Shown piece by piece: positions 20,764 through 29,969 of a DNA stretch of 64,000 nucleotides. This DNA comes from Sandaracinobacteroides sp041675905. GTDB lineage: Bacteria > Pseudomonadota > Alphaproteobacteria > Sphingomonadales > Sphingomonadaceae. The stretch covers positions 1-64,000 of the forward strand of contig JBAYSX010000015.1 of assembly GCA_041675905.1 (NCBI GenBank). The letters are read 5' to 3'. A program made the position numbers and the translations under genes. The notes under the pieces were generated by a model, which was not told where the DNA came from, did no database searches, and worked only from the letters and a program-made list of their open reading frames with translations. The stretch's first letter is position 1, and the number at the start of each line of letters is the position of its first letter.

Positions 20764-21432
20764 TCAGGCTTCTTCGTCGATGGCGACGACCAGCCACGCC
20801 GGATCGCGTGACGCCGTGTGACGGCTGAAGGTCCAGATGTCGTGCGTTTGGACGGAGGCATCGGGATTGCCGGCGATGACCCGGCCTTCCGAATCGCGCG
20901 TGGCGCTGACGATTTCGGCGTCGAAACGGATGGTCACATCGGCCATGGTGCCGTTGATCCGGGCATCCACGATCGAGGCGCGATCGACTTGCAGCAAGCG
21001 GTTATCCAGCCGCTCGCCGGCGTCGGCGCGGGCAGCGATCGCTGCACGGAACTGGCCCAGAATCTCGTCGGATACCAGGTCTGGCAGTGCATCAATGTCG
21101 CCATTCCAGAAGGATTCCAGGACCATCGCATAGGCTGTCTGGGCAGACGCCAGGAAGCGCGCCGGATCAAAGCTGCGGTCGGCCTGCATCACGGCTTCCA
21201 GACCCGGGCGGACGCCGGGTTCGATATCCGCCGGCAACTCGGGAAGGGGAAACATCTCCGCTTCGTTGGCCTGACGGGCATCCGGGCGGGCGACCTCGGC
21301 ACGACCGGAGCGGAAAGAGTCGGACACGGGTTTTTCATGGCCGGTGCGTTTGCCGAGCGCATGATAGAGACGCAGACCAATGAACCCGGCCAGCATGGCC
21401 AGGAAAAAAATTTCGATCCATCCGCTCTGCAT
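20764..21432 (-). CDS. Tim44-like domain membrane protein
   Basis: 222 aa. One N-terminal membrane helix (IEIFFLAMLAGFIGLRLYHAL) then a charged linker and a Tim44/Bacterial TimA-like domain: FDPARFLASAQTAYAMVLESFWNGDIDALPDLVSDEILGQF, followed by the cone-shaped beta sheet (IVDARINGTMADVTIRFDAEIVSATRD...HDIWTFSRH). Alphaproteobacterial TimA homologues are inner-membrane proteins of envelope biogenesis, related to the mitochondrial import motor subunit. It is divergent from secB, with mltA and the Smr gene downstream. Confidence 0.87.
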   Translation of the reverse strand: MQSGWIEIFFLAMLAGFIGLRLYHALGKRTGHEKPVSDSFRSGRAEVARPDARQANEAEMFPLPELPADIEPGVRPGLEAVMQADRSFDPARFLASAQTAYAMVLESFWNGDIDALPDLVSDEILGQFRAAIAARADAGERLDNRLLQVDRASIVDARINGTMADVTIRFDAEIVSATRDSEGRVIAGNPDASVQTHDIWTFSRHTASRDPAWLVVAIDEEA

Positions 21433-21599
21433 TCCGGTCCTGCCTCTGCTTTTCGTTACGCCGTCGCGCCTGTAAACTGAACAGCAGAAATAGTGCCACC
21501 GGCACCGGGATACAAGGAACGATATGAAAGCGCTGCTTGCCCGTCGTTGCGTGGGGTGCTAGCCCGGCGACGATTTTGAGAACGAAATGGGCGACAATC

Positions 21600-22106
21600 A
21601 TGACCGACATCTCTGAAGAAGCCGCCGAAGCATTGGCCAATGGCGCCGATCTCGCGCCGCAAGCCGGAATCCTGAGCCAATATGTGAAAGATCTCTCGTT
21701 CGAGAACCCGAACGCGCCGGCCTCGCTGCAGATGCAGGGGCAGCCGAAGATCGAGATCAACGTCAACGTCAATGCGCGCTCGGGCGGGCAGGATATGTAT
21801 GAGGTTGAACTGAAAATCGACGCAACGGCGCGCAGCCAGGAAGACAAGGTCGCTTTCCAGGTTGAGCTGCTTTACGCTGGACTTTTCCGCCTGACGGGCG
21901 CGCCGCAGGAAGCGATTGAGCCATTCCTGGTGGTGGAAGCGCCGCGCATCCTGTTCCCGTTCGCGCGCCGGGTAATTGCCGACGTCACCCGCGACGGCGG
22001 CTTTCCGCCGCTGATGCTGGAGCCGATCGATTTTGGCGGGCTGTACATGAACCAGCTGGAGGCCCGGCAGGGCGGCGGCGACGGAGCGACGGTCGGCCAC
22101 GCCTGA
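21600..22106 (+). CDS. secB: Protein-export chaperone SecB
   Basis: 168 aa. Holds precursor proteins unfolded and passes them to SecA. Family blocks: ILSQYVKDLSFENPNAP, IEINVNVNAR, YEVELKIDATA, YAGLFRLTG, LFPFARRVIADVTRDGGFPPLMLEPIDFGGLYM. The ATG at 21600 is chosen rather than the longer frame from 21537 because family members begin with a short acidic leader just before the conserved SQYVKDLSFE. It is divergent from the Tim44-like gene. Confidence 0.95.
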   Translation: MTDISEEAAEALANGADLAPQAGILSQYVKDLSFENPNAPASLQMQGQPKIEINVNVNARSGGQDMYEVELKIDATARSQEDKVAFQVELLYAGLFRLTGAPQEAIEPFLVVEAPRILFPFARRVIADVTRDGGFPPLMLEPIDFGGLYMNQLEARQGGGDGATVGHA

Positions 22107-22147
22107 CCCCGGCCTGGGCGCAGCACGTCCTTGATCCGGTATATTGA

Positions 22148-23722
22148 ATGTCGCTGATTCGCGCCGCCACCACGGTCGGCGGTTTCACCCTGTTATCGCG
22201 CGTCGTCGGCCTCATCCGCGAGATGCTGATGGCGCGCTTTCTTGGCGCAGGCTTTGCGGCGGACGCCTTTCTGGTGGCGTTCCGCCTGCCCAATCTGTTC
22301 CGTTCGCTGTTTGCCGAAGGGGCATTTTCGGCGGCATTCGTGCCAATGGTCTCCGCGCGACTGGGAGACCGGCCCGATGGCCAGCGCAACGTCGCCGCGG
22401 CGGTGTATTTCACCGAACAGGCGCTGGCGTTGCTGTTGCCGATCCTGCTGATCTTCACCCTTGTGGTGATGATCGCCGCCGTGCCGGTGGTCTGGCTGAT
22501 GACCGGCGGTTTCGAGGACCGTTCGCCGGAAAAACTGGAGTTGACCGTGCTGCTGACGCGGTTGACCTTTCCCTATCTGATGCTGATTTCGCTGGCATCC
22601 CTGCTGGGTGGATTGCTGAATGCGCTGGGGCGCTTCTGGGTCTATGCCGCCGCGCCGATCATCCTCAATCTGGTGTTTATCGCCGGCTTCATCTGGTTTC
22701 GCGGCGACGATCCGGTCGATACGGCGGTGATGCAGGCGGCCGCCGTCACCATCGCCGGCATTTTGCAACTCTTGTGGCTGGTATGGGGATGCGCGCGCGC
22801 CAATGCCCTGCCGCGCCTGCGTTTGCCGAAGCTGACGCCAGGCATGCGTACGCTGCTGAAACGTATCGGTCCGGCGGCGCTGGGGGCGGGCGCGACGCAG
22901 ATCAACCTGCTGATATCCACGCTGATCGCGGCGCGGTTGCTGCCGCAGGGATCGGTCGCCTTCCTTTACTATGCCGACCGGCTGAATCAGCTGGCGCTGG
23001 GGATGATCGGCGTCGGCATGGGGGTGGCGCTGTTGCCGACGATGGGCCGGCTGATTGGCGCGGGTAATATTTCCGCCGCCATCCACCAGCAGAATCGCGC
23101 CATCGAATTTGTGCTGCTGTTCGCCATCCCGGCCGCGACTGGTCTGGTTGTTGCAGCGGAACCGATTATCGCGGCGCTGTTCCAGCAGGGCGAATTTACC
23201 GCCAGCGACGCCGCCAACACGGCGGCGGCGCTGCAGGTGTTTTCGCTGGGATTGCCCGCCTATATGTTGATAAAGGTGCTGACGCCCGGCTTCCATGCGC
23301 GCGGGGATACGCGAACACCCATGCGTATCGGGCTGTTGGCAATATTGGTCAACCTGGCAGGCAATCTGTTGTTGAGCCAGCCTTTCGCGCATGTCGGTAT
23401 TGCGCTCGCCACGGCCATTTCCGCCTGGGTCAATGTTGGGCTGTTGTGGTGGTCGCTGCATCGTCGCGGGGATTTCGCTGTGGATGCGGCGCTGTCTCGC
23501 GCCGCGCCCCGCATGTTGCTGGCGGGAATGGTGATGGCGGCAGCCGTCTGGATGCTGGTGGAGCCGTTATTGGCGTGGGCCAGCGGGGATGCCCTTTCGC
23601 GTATATTTGCGCTTGCCATCCTGCTGTCGGCTGGCGCAATCAGCTATTTTGGCGCCGGCTATCTGGTGAAGGCCTATGATCTCAAACAGATCGTCGGGGC
23701 GCTTAAACGAGGCAAATCATGA
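22148..23722 (+). CDS. murJ: Lipid II flippase MurJ
   Basis: Integral membrane protein of the MOP superfamily, 524 aa with about 14 helices. The N-terminus GGFTLLSRVVGLIREMLMARFLGAG.AADAFLVAFRLPNLFRSLFAEGAFSAAFVP is diagnostic, including the conserved Arg residues lining the cavity. It flips lipid II to the periplasm for peptidoglycan synthesis. It starts 41 bp after secB and overlaps trpS by 4 bp (ATGA), so it is likely cotranscribed with trpS. Confidence 0.95.
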   Translation: MSLIRAATTVGGFTLLSRVVGLIREMLMARFLGAGFAADAFLVAFRLPNLFRSLFAEGAFSAAFVPMVSARLGDRPDGQRNVAAAVYFTEQALALLLPILLIFTLVVMIAAVPVVWLMTGGFEDRSPEKLELTVLLTRLTFPYLMLISLASLLGGLLNALGRFWVYAAAPIILNLVFIAGFIWFRGDDPVDTAVMQAAAVTIAGILQLLWLVWGCARANALPRLRLPKLTPGMRTLLKRIGPAALGAGATQINLLISTLIAARLLPQGSVAFLYYADRLNQLALGMIGVGMGVALLPTMGRLIGAGNISAAIHQQNRAIEFVLLFAIPAATGLVVAAEPIIAALFQQGEFTASDAANTAAALQVFSLGLPAYMLIKVLTPGFHARGDTRTPMRIGLLAILVNLAGNLLLSQPFAHVGIALATAISAWVNVGLLWWSLHRRGDFAVDAALSRAAPRMLLAGMVMAAAVWMLVEPLLAWASGDALSRIFALAILLSAGAISYFGAGYLVKAYDLKQIVGALKRGKS

Positions 23723-24723
23723 TTATCGTGTCTGGCATCCAGCCCACCGGCAACCCGCATCTTGGCAATTATCTGGGAGCGATCCGCAACTGGGTGCTGA
23801 TGCAGGATGCACTTTCGGCTGCGGACCAGGCCTTTTACTTTATCGCCGACATGCATGCGATCACCCTGTGGCAGGATCCTCGGGCATTGGGTCAGGCAAC
23901 GCGGGAGATCGCCGCGACGCTGATGGCTGCCGGGGTCGATCCGGAACGCGTGGCCCTTTTCAACCAGAGCCGCGTGCGCGAACATGCCGAGCTTGCATGG
24001 ATACTTGGCTGTACCGCGCGCATCGGCTGGCTATCGCGGATGACGCAGTTCAAGGAGAAATCCGGCAAGGATCGGGAAGGCGCATCCGTTGGCCTTTACA
24101 CCTATCCGGTGCTGCAGGCAGCGGACATCCTGCTGTACAAGGCGACCCATGTGCCGGTCGGCGATGATCAGAAGCAGCATCTGGAACTGACGCGCGACAT
24201 CGCGACCAAATTCAACACGGATTATGCGCGCGATCTGTTCGTGCTGCCCGAACCGACGATCCCGCCGGAGACACCACGGGTTCGCTCGTTGCGCGATGGA
24301 TCGGCGAAGATGTCGAAATCCGATCCATCCGACATGAGCCGTATCAATCTCACGGATACAGTGGACGATATTCGACAGAAGATTAAAAAGGCCAAAACCG
24401 ACCCCGAGCCGATTCCGGCTGCTGTCGCGGATCTGGCCCATCGCCCGGAAGCCCGTAATCTGATCGAGATTTACGCGACATTTGCCGGCAAGGCGACCGT
24501 CGATGTGCTGGCGGAGTTTGCCGGTGAGGGATTCGGCAAGTTCAAGCCAGCTCTGGCCGAATTGATCGTTGAGCAACTGGCACCGATCAACGAGCGTTTC
24601 CGGACGCTGCTGGCAGCGCCCGAGCAGATTGACGGGGCGTTGAATCGCGGAGCAGATGCGGCGCGAACCAGGGCGCGGGAAACCATCGCCGAGGTGCGTG
24701 ACACCGTTGGGTTCCTTGGCTGA
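23719..24723 (+). CDS. trpS: Tryptophanyl-tRNA synthetase
   Basis: Class I aminoacyl-tRNA synthetase, 334 aa. The HIGH-like motif is PTGNPHLGNYLGAI near the N-terminus; the KMSKS loop is SAKMSKSDPSD. Also present are YFIADMHAITLW and LYTYPVLQAADILLYKATHVPVGDDQKQH. Start ATG overlaps the murJ stop. It is the only Trp-tRNA synthetase in the window. Confidence 0.97.
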   Translation: MIIVSGIQPTGNPHLGNYLGAIRNWVLMQDALSAADQAFYFIADMHAITLWQDPRALGQATREIAATLMAAGVDPERVALFNQSRVREHAELAWILGCTARIGWLSRMTQFKEKSGKDREGASVGLYTYPVLQAADILLYKATHVPVGDDQKQHLELTRDIATKFNTDYARDLFVLPEPTIPPETPRVRSLRDGSAKMSKSDPSDMSRINLTDTVDDIRQKIKKAKTDPEPIPAAVADLAHRPEARNLIEIYATFAGKATVDVLAEFAGEGFGKFKPALAELIVEQLAPINERFRTLLAAPEQIDGALNRGADAARTRARETIAEVRDTVGFLG

Positions 24724-25630
24724 ACCCGGGGGCAGCACGGGCCTGTTACCCGCCGGCCTGAAGGTCGGCCATGCGCATGATGCACGTGCGGCGACAGGTG
24801 TAACCGTTATGCTGCCGGCTTCGCCGGTGGTGATGGCGGTTGATGTGCGCGGCGGCGGGCCAGGTACCCGGGAGACGGATGCGCTCAATCCGTGGAATCT
24901 GGTTGAACGTGTGCATGCGCTGGTGCTGTCTGGCGGCAGCGTTTTTGGCCTGGCTGCGGCGGATGAAGCAGCGCTCTGGCTGGCGCGTCGTGGCATCGGG
25001 CTGGAGATGGGGGAGGGCTTGCCGCGCGTGCCGGTCGTTCCCGCCGCGATTTTGTTTGATCTGGCCAATGGTGGTGACAAAAGCTGGGCGTTACCGGTCG
25101 CCGCCGAGGATCCGCCCTATCGGCAACTCGCCCGCGCCGCCTTGCTGGGGGCAACGCCGCAGCCGGCGGTCGGGCGGGTGGGGGCTGGTTACGGCGCCCG
25201 CTCGGGTAGCCAGCCGGGAGGTATCGGCATCGCATCGGTGACGCTCGACGGTGGTGGTCGCATGACGGCGCTGGTCGCCGTGAACAGTTTTGGCGAGGTA
25301 ACGGGCGACATGCCACCCTTGACCGGACCGGTGCCGATGCCGAAGGGGCGCGCCATATCCGGCGCCAATACCTGTATCGGGGCTGTCGCCACCGATATCC
25401 CGCTGACCCGTGCCGCCGCTTTCCGGGTTGCGATGATGGCCCATGATGGCCTGGCGCGGACAATTCGTCCGGTACATACACCATTTGATGGCGACACGCT
25501 TTTTGCCCTGTCTGTCGCCACCGCCACGCCGACCATGGTCGATCCGATGCTGTTGACGGAATTGGGAACGCGTGCCGCGGATTGTGTGGCACGGGCTGTC
25601 CTTCAGGTCGTGGGGCGGGACGGCTATTAG
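24698..25630 (+). CDS. P1-family (DmpA-like) peptidase
   Basis: About 310 aa. Family S58/P1 enzymes are N-terminal nucleophile aminopeptidases that mature by self-cleavage. Matches: GLKVGHAHDARAATGVTVML, VDVRGGGPGTRETD, HALVLSGGSVFGLAAADE, and SGANTCIGAVATDIPLTRAAA, whose Thr after Asn is the expected nucleophile; then MAHDGLARTIRPVHTPFDGDTLFAL. The true start is uncertain: the frame is open from ATG 24656 inside trpS, GTG 24698 is a compromise, and TTG 24716 overlaps the trpS stop. Substrate is not predictable. Confidence 0.82.
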   Translation: MTPLGSLAEPGGSTGLLPAGLKVGHAHDARAATGVTVMLPASPVVMAVDVRGGGPGTRETDALNPWNLVERVHALVLSGGSVFGLAAADEAALWLARRGIGLEMGEGLPRVPVVPAAILFDLANGGDKSWALPVAAEDPPYRQLARAALLGATPQPAVGRVGAGYGARSGSQPGGIGIASVTLDGGGRMTALVAVNSFGEVTGDMPPLTGPVPMPKGRAISGANTCIGAVATDIPLTRAAAFRVAMMAHDGLARTIRPVHTPFDGDTLFALSVATATPTMVDPMLLTELGTRAADCVARAVLQVVGRDGY

Positions 25631-25859
25631 TCTTGCCTCCGGCGGGCAGGGGTTTGTAGCCCCTGCACCCTATCACATCGTAAAAATTATATCATGCCTG
25701 CCGTAGTGTGCGTTCGACGGCGGATAAAATAATGCCTGCGGCACTTGTGTGCACCGCAGGCAATAAAAACACTGTTTTTGTTTTGGCGCGCCTGTTCCGG
25801 ATACGCGTAACCTGAATCATGGGCGGCAAGGGGTAAGCCCCCTGCCTGCCGCAGGCTGG
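25631..25859. other. Convergent intergenic region with hairpins; possible small RNA
   Basis: 229 bp with no credible protein gene. It has an AT-rich stretch (about 25678-25697), then a 9-bp perfect stem TGCCTGCGG (25733-25741) with CCGCAGGCA (25754-25762), then AAAAACACTGTTTTTGTTTT, which is terminator-like on the plus strand. A further hairpin lies just after the pntB stop on the minus strand (bases around 25815-25855, GCGGCA...TGCCGC). It probably terminates both converging operons; a small RNA of about 60-90 nt is possible. Confidence 0.45.
25733..25762 (+). terminator. Hairpin with downstream T-rich tract
   Basis: 9-bp stem and 12-nt loop described in the surrounding intergenic entry, followed within 12 nt by TGTTTTTGTTTT. 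It is placed to end transcription of the secB-murJ-trpS-peptidase side or of a small RNA starting in the AT-rich stretch before it. Confidence 0.5.
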
Positions 25860-27275
25860 TTAATCGAGCGACTTGACCAGTTCGTCGGTCATTTTCTTGG
25901 CGTCGCCCAGCAACATCATCGTATTGTCCATGTAGAATACATCATTGTCCACGCCAGCATAGCCGACGCCGCCCATGGAGCGCTTCAGGAACAATACGGT
26001 CTTGGCCTTCCACACTTCCAGCACCGGCATGCCGTAGATCGGCGAGGATTTGTCGGTCTGCGCCGCCGGGTTGGTCACGTCGTTCGCGCCGATGACGAAG
26101 GCGACATCCGCTTGCGAGAATTCGCTGTTGATGTCTTCCAGTTCGAACACTTCATCATAAGGCACATTGGCCTCGGCCAGCAGCACGTTCATATGGCCAG
26201 GCATCCGGCCGGCGACCGGGTGAATGGCATATTTCACATCCACGCCATGCTGCTTCAGAATGTCTCCCATCTCGCGCAGCGCATGCTGCGCCTGGGACAC
26301 GGCCATGCCATAGCCCGGCACGATGATGACGCGTTCGGCATTTTGCATGATGAAGGCGGCGTCTTCGGCGCTGCCACGCTTCCAGGGGCGATCCGTTTGA
26401 GCTGCACCGGCACCACCGGCACCGCTTGTATCGGCTCCGAAGCCGCCGGAAATGACCGACAGGAAGCTGCGATTCATCGCCCGGCACATGATGTAGCTAA
26501 GGATCGCACCTGAGGAACCAACGAGCGCACCCGTGATCACCATGGCTGTGTTCTGGAGCGTGAAACCCATCGCTGCCGCCGCCCAGCCCGAATAGCTGTT
26601 CAGCATGGAGACGACGACGGGCATGTCCGCGCCGCCGATCGGGATAATCAGCAGGAAGCCGACGAGGAAGCTAAGGCCCACCAGCACCCAGAACAGTTCC
26701 GGCGTACGGACGCCGAATGTGCCGACAAGCACGAGAATGGCGATGAGGATACCGAAATTCACGAGATGCCGGGCGGGCAGCAGGATCGGCGCGCCGGACA
26801 TATTGCCGTTCAGCTTCAGGAAGGCGATGACGGAGCCGGAGAAGGTAATCGCGCCGATCGCCACGCCCAGGCCCAGCTCGATGCGGCTGCCAAGCAGGAT
26901 TTCCAGGCCATCCGGTGTGAGAATATCGAACGCGCCGGGATTGAGATAGGCCGCTGCCCCCACCAGCACCGCCGCCATACCGACGAGCGAGTGGAAGGCG
27001 GCGACCAGCTGGGGCATCGCCGTCATTGCAATGCGGCGGGCTACCACCAGACCGATCGTACCACCGATGGCGATGGCGATGAGAATTTCCGGGAGATTGA
27101 CGAGATCATGGGTGACGAGCGTGGTAATGACGGCAATCGCCATCCCGATCATGCCATAGCGGTTGCCGGCGCGCGATGATTCAGGACTGGATAGCCCGCG
27201 CAATGCCAGGACGAACAAAACGCCGGAAGCCAGATAGGCCAACATGGCCCATGCGGGCGTGCTTATCTCGTGCAT
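25860..27275 (-). CDS. pntB: NAD(P) transhydrogenase beta subunit
   Basis: Proton-translocating transhydrogenase, NADP-binding subunit, 471 aa. About nine membrane helices in residues 5-260 (including GVLFVLALRGLS, ALVGSSGAILSYIMCRAMNRSFLSVI) are followed by the soluble dIII domain: RVIIVPGYGMAVSQAQHALREM, YAIHPVAGRMPGHMNVLLAEA, VIGANDVTNPAA and KRSMGGVGYAG. It makes NADPH from NADH using the proton gradient. It is 3 bp after pntAB. Confidence 0.96.
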   Translation of the reverse strand: MHEISTPAWAMLAYLASGVLFVLALRGLSSPESSRAGNRYGMIGMAIAVITTLVTHDLVNLPEILIAIAIGGTIGLVVARRIAMTAMPQLVAAFHSLVGMAAVLVGAAAYLNPGAFDILTPDGLEILLGSRIELGLGVAIGAITFSGSVIAFLKLNGNMSGAPILLPARHLVNFGILIAILVLVGTFGVRTPELFWVLVGLSFLVGFLLIIPIGGADMPVVVSMLNSYSGWAAAAMGFTLQNTAMVITGALVGSSGAILSYIMCRAMNRSFLSVISGGFGADTSGAGGAGAAQTDRPWKRGSAEDAAFIMQNAERVIIVPGYGMAVSQAQHALREMGDILKQHGVDVKYAIHPVAGRMPGHMNVLLAEANVPYDEVFELEDINSEFSQADVAFVIGANDVTNPAAQTDKSSPIYGMPVLEVWKAKTVLFLKRSMGGVGYAGVDNDVFYMDNTMMLLGDAKKMTDELVKSLD

Positions 27276-27278
27276 GGC

Positions 27279-27572
27279 TTAGCGCCCCCCCTTCTTGTCT
27301 TTTTTCCTGTACATGGCGAGCATCCGCTCGGTGACGGCGAATCCGCCGAAAATATTGATGGAAGCCAGCACCACAGCCACCAGCCCCAGCCACCTGGCGG
27401 TGTCGTTGCCAGCCGCGGCAGCCGCGATCAGGGCACCGACGATAATGACCGACGAGATGGCATTGGTGACGGCCATCAGCGGCGTGTGCAGAGCCGGCGT
27501 CACCGACCACACGACATAATAGCCCACGAAGCAGGCCAGCACGAAAATTGAAATGGTGGAAATAATATCCAT
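27279..27572 (-). CDS. pntAB: NAD(P) transhydrogenase alpha-2 subunit
   Basis: 97-aa membrane subunit of the split alpha chain: three to four helices (IISTISIFVLACFVGYYVVWSVTPALHTPLMAVTNAISSVIIVGALIAA and WLGLVAVVLASINIFGGFAVTERML) and a basic tail (MYRKKDKKGGR). The HTPLM.VTNAISS motif is diagnostic. It sits between pntAA (53 bp) and pntB (3 bp). The alpha subunit is split as in Rhodospirillum. Confidence 0.95.
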   Translation of the reverse strand: MDIISTISIFVLACFVGYYVVWSVTPALHTPLMAVTNAISSVIIVGALIAAAAAGNDTARWLGLVAVVLASINIFGGFAVTERMLAMYRKKDKKGGR

Positions 27573-27625
27573 GACCCTGTTCCTTCACTCCCCGCGGGTG
27601 GCGGAGGCGGCGGGTGCCGCCAGGT

Positions 27626-28747
27626 TCATCCCTGCAATGCCGGATGCACGATGCGTCCGCCCTGCGTTACGCGGATTGCCTGCACGATTTCGTCGTCGTC
27701 GGGCAATTGGAGCCGGTTGGCATCCTTGTCCCAGAAGGTGGAGACAAAAGTATACAGATTGCGCGCGAACAACGCGGAGCTGTCGGCTGCCATCCGCGAC
27801 GGATAGTTGCGGTGACCGATAATACTTACGCCATTATCGGTGAGAACCGTTTCACCTGCCTTCGCCCCTTCGACATTGCCGCCCTGTTCGACGGCGAGGT
27901 CGACAATGACGCTGCCGGGTCGCATGGTGGCGATCTGCGCCGCCGACACCAGGCGCGGTGCCGCGCGTCCGGGGATCAGGGCTGTGGTGATGACTATATC
28001 CTGTTTCGCAATGGTTTCGGAAACGAGCGCCGCCTGCTTCGCCTTGTAGGCGTCCGACATTTCCTTTGCGTAGCCGCCGGCGGTTTCAGCAGCCTGCGTC
28101 TCTTCGTCTTCAACGAAAACCGGTTTGCCGCCAAGGGACATGATCTGTTCCTTGGTGGCCAGCCGGACGTCGGTGGCAGAGACCACTGCGCCCAGTCGTT
28201 TGGCCGTGGCGATGGCCTGCAGACCGGCGACGCCCACACCCATGACGAACACGCGCGCAGCCGATACGGTGCCGGCGGCGGTCATCATCATCGGAAAGGC
28301 ACGGCCATAGACGGAAGCCGCATCGATGACAGCCTTGTAACCGGCGAGATTCGCCTGGCTCGACAGGATGTCCATCGACTGCGCCCGCGTGATGCGTGGC
28401 ATGAACTCCATCGCCAGCGCCTCGACGCCGCCGGCGGCATAGGCCGCCAGCCGGTCCTTTGTCTGGTGCGGGTTCAGGCTGGCAGCGAGAATGGCGTTCT
28501 GTGGAAGGTCTCCCGGTTCCGGCCCCTGAATGGCCAATACCAGATTCGCCCCTGCCAGAATGTCGCCACGCGGGCCGACGGTCGCGCCGGCAGCGCGATA
28601 ATTGTCGTCAGGGATATTGGCGCGAGCGCCAGCCCCACTCTCGACAGCTACAGAGGCGCCGAGCGCTATAAATTTCTTTACGGTTTCAGGCGTTGCCGCC
28701 ACCCGGTTTTCCCCGGTGGCTGTCTCCGCCGGTACGGCTATCTTCAT
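27626..28747 (-). CDS. pntAA: NAD(P) transhydrogenase alpha-1 subunit
   Basis: Soluble NAD(H)-binding dI subunit, 373 aa, related to alanine dehydrogenase. N-terminus MKIAVPAETATGENRVAATPETVKK; nucleotide-binding GVGVAGLQAIATAKRLGAVVSATDVR; KAKQAALVSETIAKQDIVITTALIPGR; PGSVIVDLAVEQGGNVEG. It starts with ATG at 28747. It is the first large gene of the pnt operon, 93 bp downstream of a small membrane-protein gene. Confidence 0.95.
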   Translation of the reverse strand: MKIAVPAETATGENRVAATPETVKKFIALGASVAVESGAGARANIPDDNYRAAGATVGPRGDILAGANLVLAIQGPEPGDLPQNAILAASLNPHQTKDRLAAYAAGGVEALAMEFMPRITRAQSMDILSSQANLAGYKAVIDAASVYGRAFPMMMTAAGTVSAARVFVMGVGVAGLQAIATAKRLGAVVSATDVRLATKEQIMSLGGKPVFVEDEETQAAETAGGYAKEMSDAYKAKQAALVSETIAKQDIVITTALIPGRAAPRLVSAAQIATMRPGSVIVDLAVEQGGNVEGAKAGETVLTDNGVSIIGHRNYPSRMAADSSALFARNLYTFVSTFWDKDANRLQLPDDDEIVQAIRVTQGGRIVHPALQG

Positions 28748-28840
28748 ACTTTCCCCCCTTCGGGTATGCGACCTGCCTGGCGTGGCTATTGCGTTGGTCA
28801 GAAAATTCGCACAGTTCGGGTTCCTGCGCTGAAAGTGGCA

Positions 28841-28978
28841 TTAAACGAGAAAAATGGCCATCAAAATCAGAATGATCGCGGCAAGCAATACAACCCACTT
28901 GGTAGTGCCGACAAACCCCGAATACACCTGACGATTGTCACGCGCCGGTTTGCCGGATTCGTTACCGCCCTCTACCAT
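28841..28978 (-). CDS. Small aa3-type oxidase subunit IV-like membrane protein
   Basis: 45 aa. A short polar N-terminus (MVEGGNESGKPARDNRQVY) then SGFVGTTKWVVLLAAIILILMAIFLV, one membrane helix at the C-terminus. The Y-(S/G)-GF-hydrophilic-K-W pattern before the helix matches the bacterial aa3-type cytochrome oxidase subunit IV family, which often lies upstream of pntAA in alphaproteobacteria. The ATG at 28978 is chosen because GGAGG lies about 10 nt upstream; the frame to 29101 has no support. Assignment rests on pattern and position only. Confidence 0.7.
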   Translation of the reverse strand: MVEGGNESGKPARDNRQVYSGFVGTTKWVVLLAAIILILMAIFLV

Positions 28979-29067
28979 GCCTCTCTTGCCTCCGTGCCAT
29001 GTTTCTTTCGTGGCCTGGCAACCTGATCTCATGTTGCCCGCGCCGGGCCCTGTAGTCAGAACTAGCG

Positions 29068-29874
29068 TTATTTTGCAAGCTGCGGACCTGTCATATCCCA
29101 TAGCAATAACGCCTGGCGCGTTTCGGCGACGTCATGCACCCGCACCCATTGAACGCCGGCCTGCGCTCCCCGCAGGGCCAGAGCGATACTGCCAGGCAGG
29201 CGCTTGTCTACCGGCAGGTCGCAACCCATTGCCGCGGCGATCATCCGTTTGCGGCTGGCCGCCAGCATCACGGGCACGCCCAATGTGTGAAAGGCTTCAA
29301 GGCCTTGCAATAACGTAATATTGTGTTTCAGGTTTTTCCCAAATCCGATGCCGGGATCGATGATCAGACGGTCACGTGCAATGCCGCGCGCCAGGCATTT
29401 CTCAATCCGTTCCTGCAGATGGGCCAGAACCTCGGCCAGCGGATCAGCGTAGTGCGGTGCATCCTGCATCGTGCGCGGCTCGCCGGCCATGTGCGACAAT
29501 ATGATCTGCGTGTTGCTGGCCGCTGCGACTTCCAGCGCTTCAGGGTCGAACCGCAAGGCTGACACATCATTCAGCATCGTCGCGCCGGCCTGTAACGCGC
29601 GGCGCATGATCTCCGCCTTTAATGTGTCGATGGAAACCGGAATACCACGGGCCACCAGCCCTTCGATAACAGGGAGAACCCGCCGCCACTCCTCTTCCAC
29701 ATCCACCGGATTTGCGCCGGGCCGGGTCGATTCGCCGCCGACATCAATCACATCCGCCCCCGCACCATGCATGGCGATCCCTGCAGCGATGGCGTCGGCT
29801 GCGGTAGTGTGGCGGCCGCCGTCGGAAAAACTGTCTGGCGTAACGTTCAATATGCCCATGATTTTCGGAATCAT
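29068..29874 (-). CDS. folP: Dihydropteroate synthase
   Basis: About 268 aa TIM barrel that joins p-aminobenzoate to dihydropterin pyrophosphate in folate synthesis; the sulfonamide target. Signatures: MGILNVTPDSFSDGGRH (first loop), DVIDVGGESTRPGA, and RLIIDPGIGFGKNLKHNITLL. The ATG at 29874 (MIPKIMGILNV) is chosen; the frame extending to 29946 would run through the upstream terminator. The terminator at 29912-29942 separates it from the bc1 operon, so it should have its own promoter in the short gap. Confidence 0.95.
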   Translation of the reverse strand: MIPKIMGILNVTPDSFSDGGRHTTAADAIAAGIAMHGAGADVIDVGGESTRPGANPVDVEEEWRRVLPVIEGLVARGIPVSIDTLKAEIMRRALQAGATMLNDVSALRFDPEALEVAAASNTQIILSHMAGEPRTMQDAPHYADPLAEVLAHLQERIEKCLARGIARDRLIIDPGIGFGKNLKHNITLLQGLEAFHTLGVPVMLAASRKRMIAAAMGCDLPVDKRLPGSIALALRGAQAGVQWVRVHDVAETRQALLLWDMTGPQLAK

Positions 29875-29911
29875 GGCTGAATACCTAGTCCTCGCGGGGA
29901 TGTTTGTGCAC

Positions 29912-29942
29912 AAAAAAAACGGCCCGGGTATTGCCCGGGCCG
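29912..29942 (-). terminator. Intrinsic terminator of the bc1 operon
   Basis: On the minus strand: 9-bp perfect stem CGGCCCGGG (29934-29942 read in reverse) and CCCGGGCCG around a 5-nt loop, followed by eight T (plus-strand A-run 29912-29919). It lies 28 bp after the petC stop. This is the clearest rho-independent terminator in the window. Confidence 0.9.
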
Positions 29943-29969
29943 CCATTTTTCCAGCTGCACTGATCCGGA

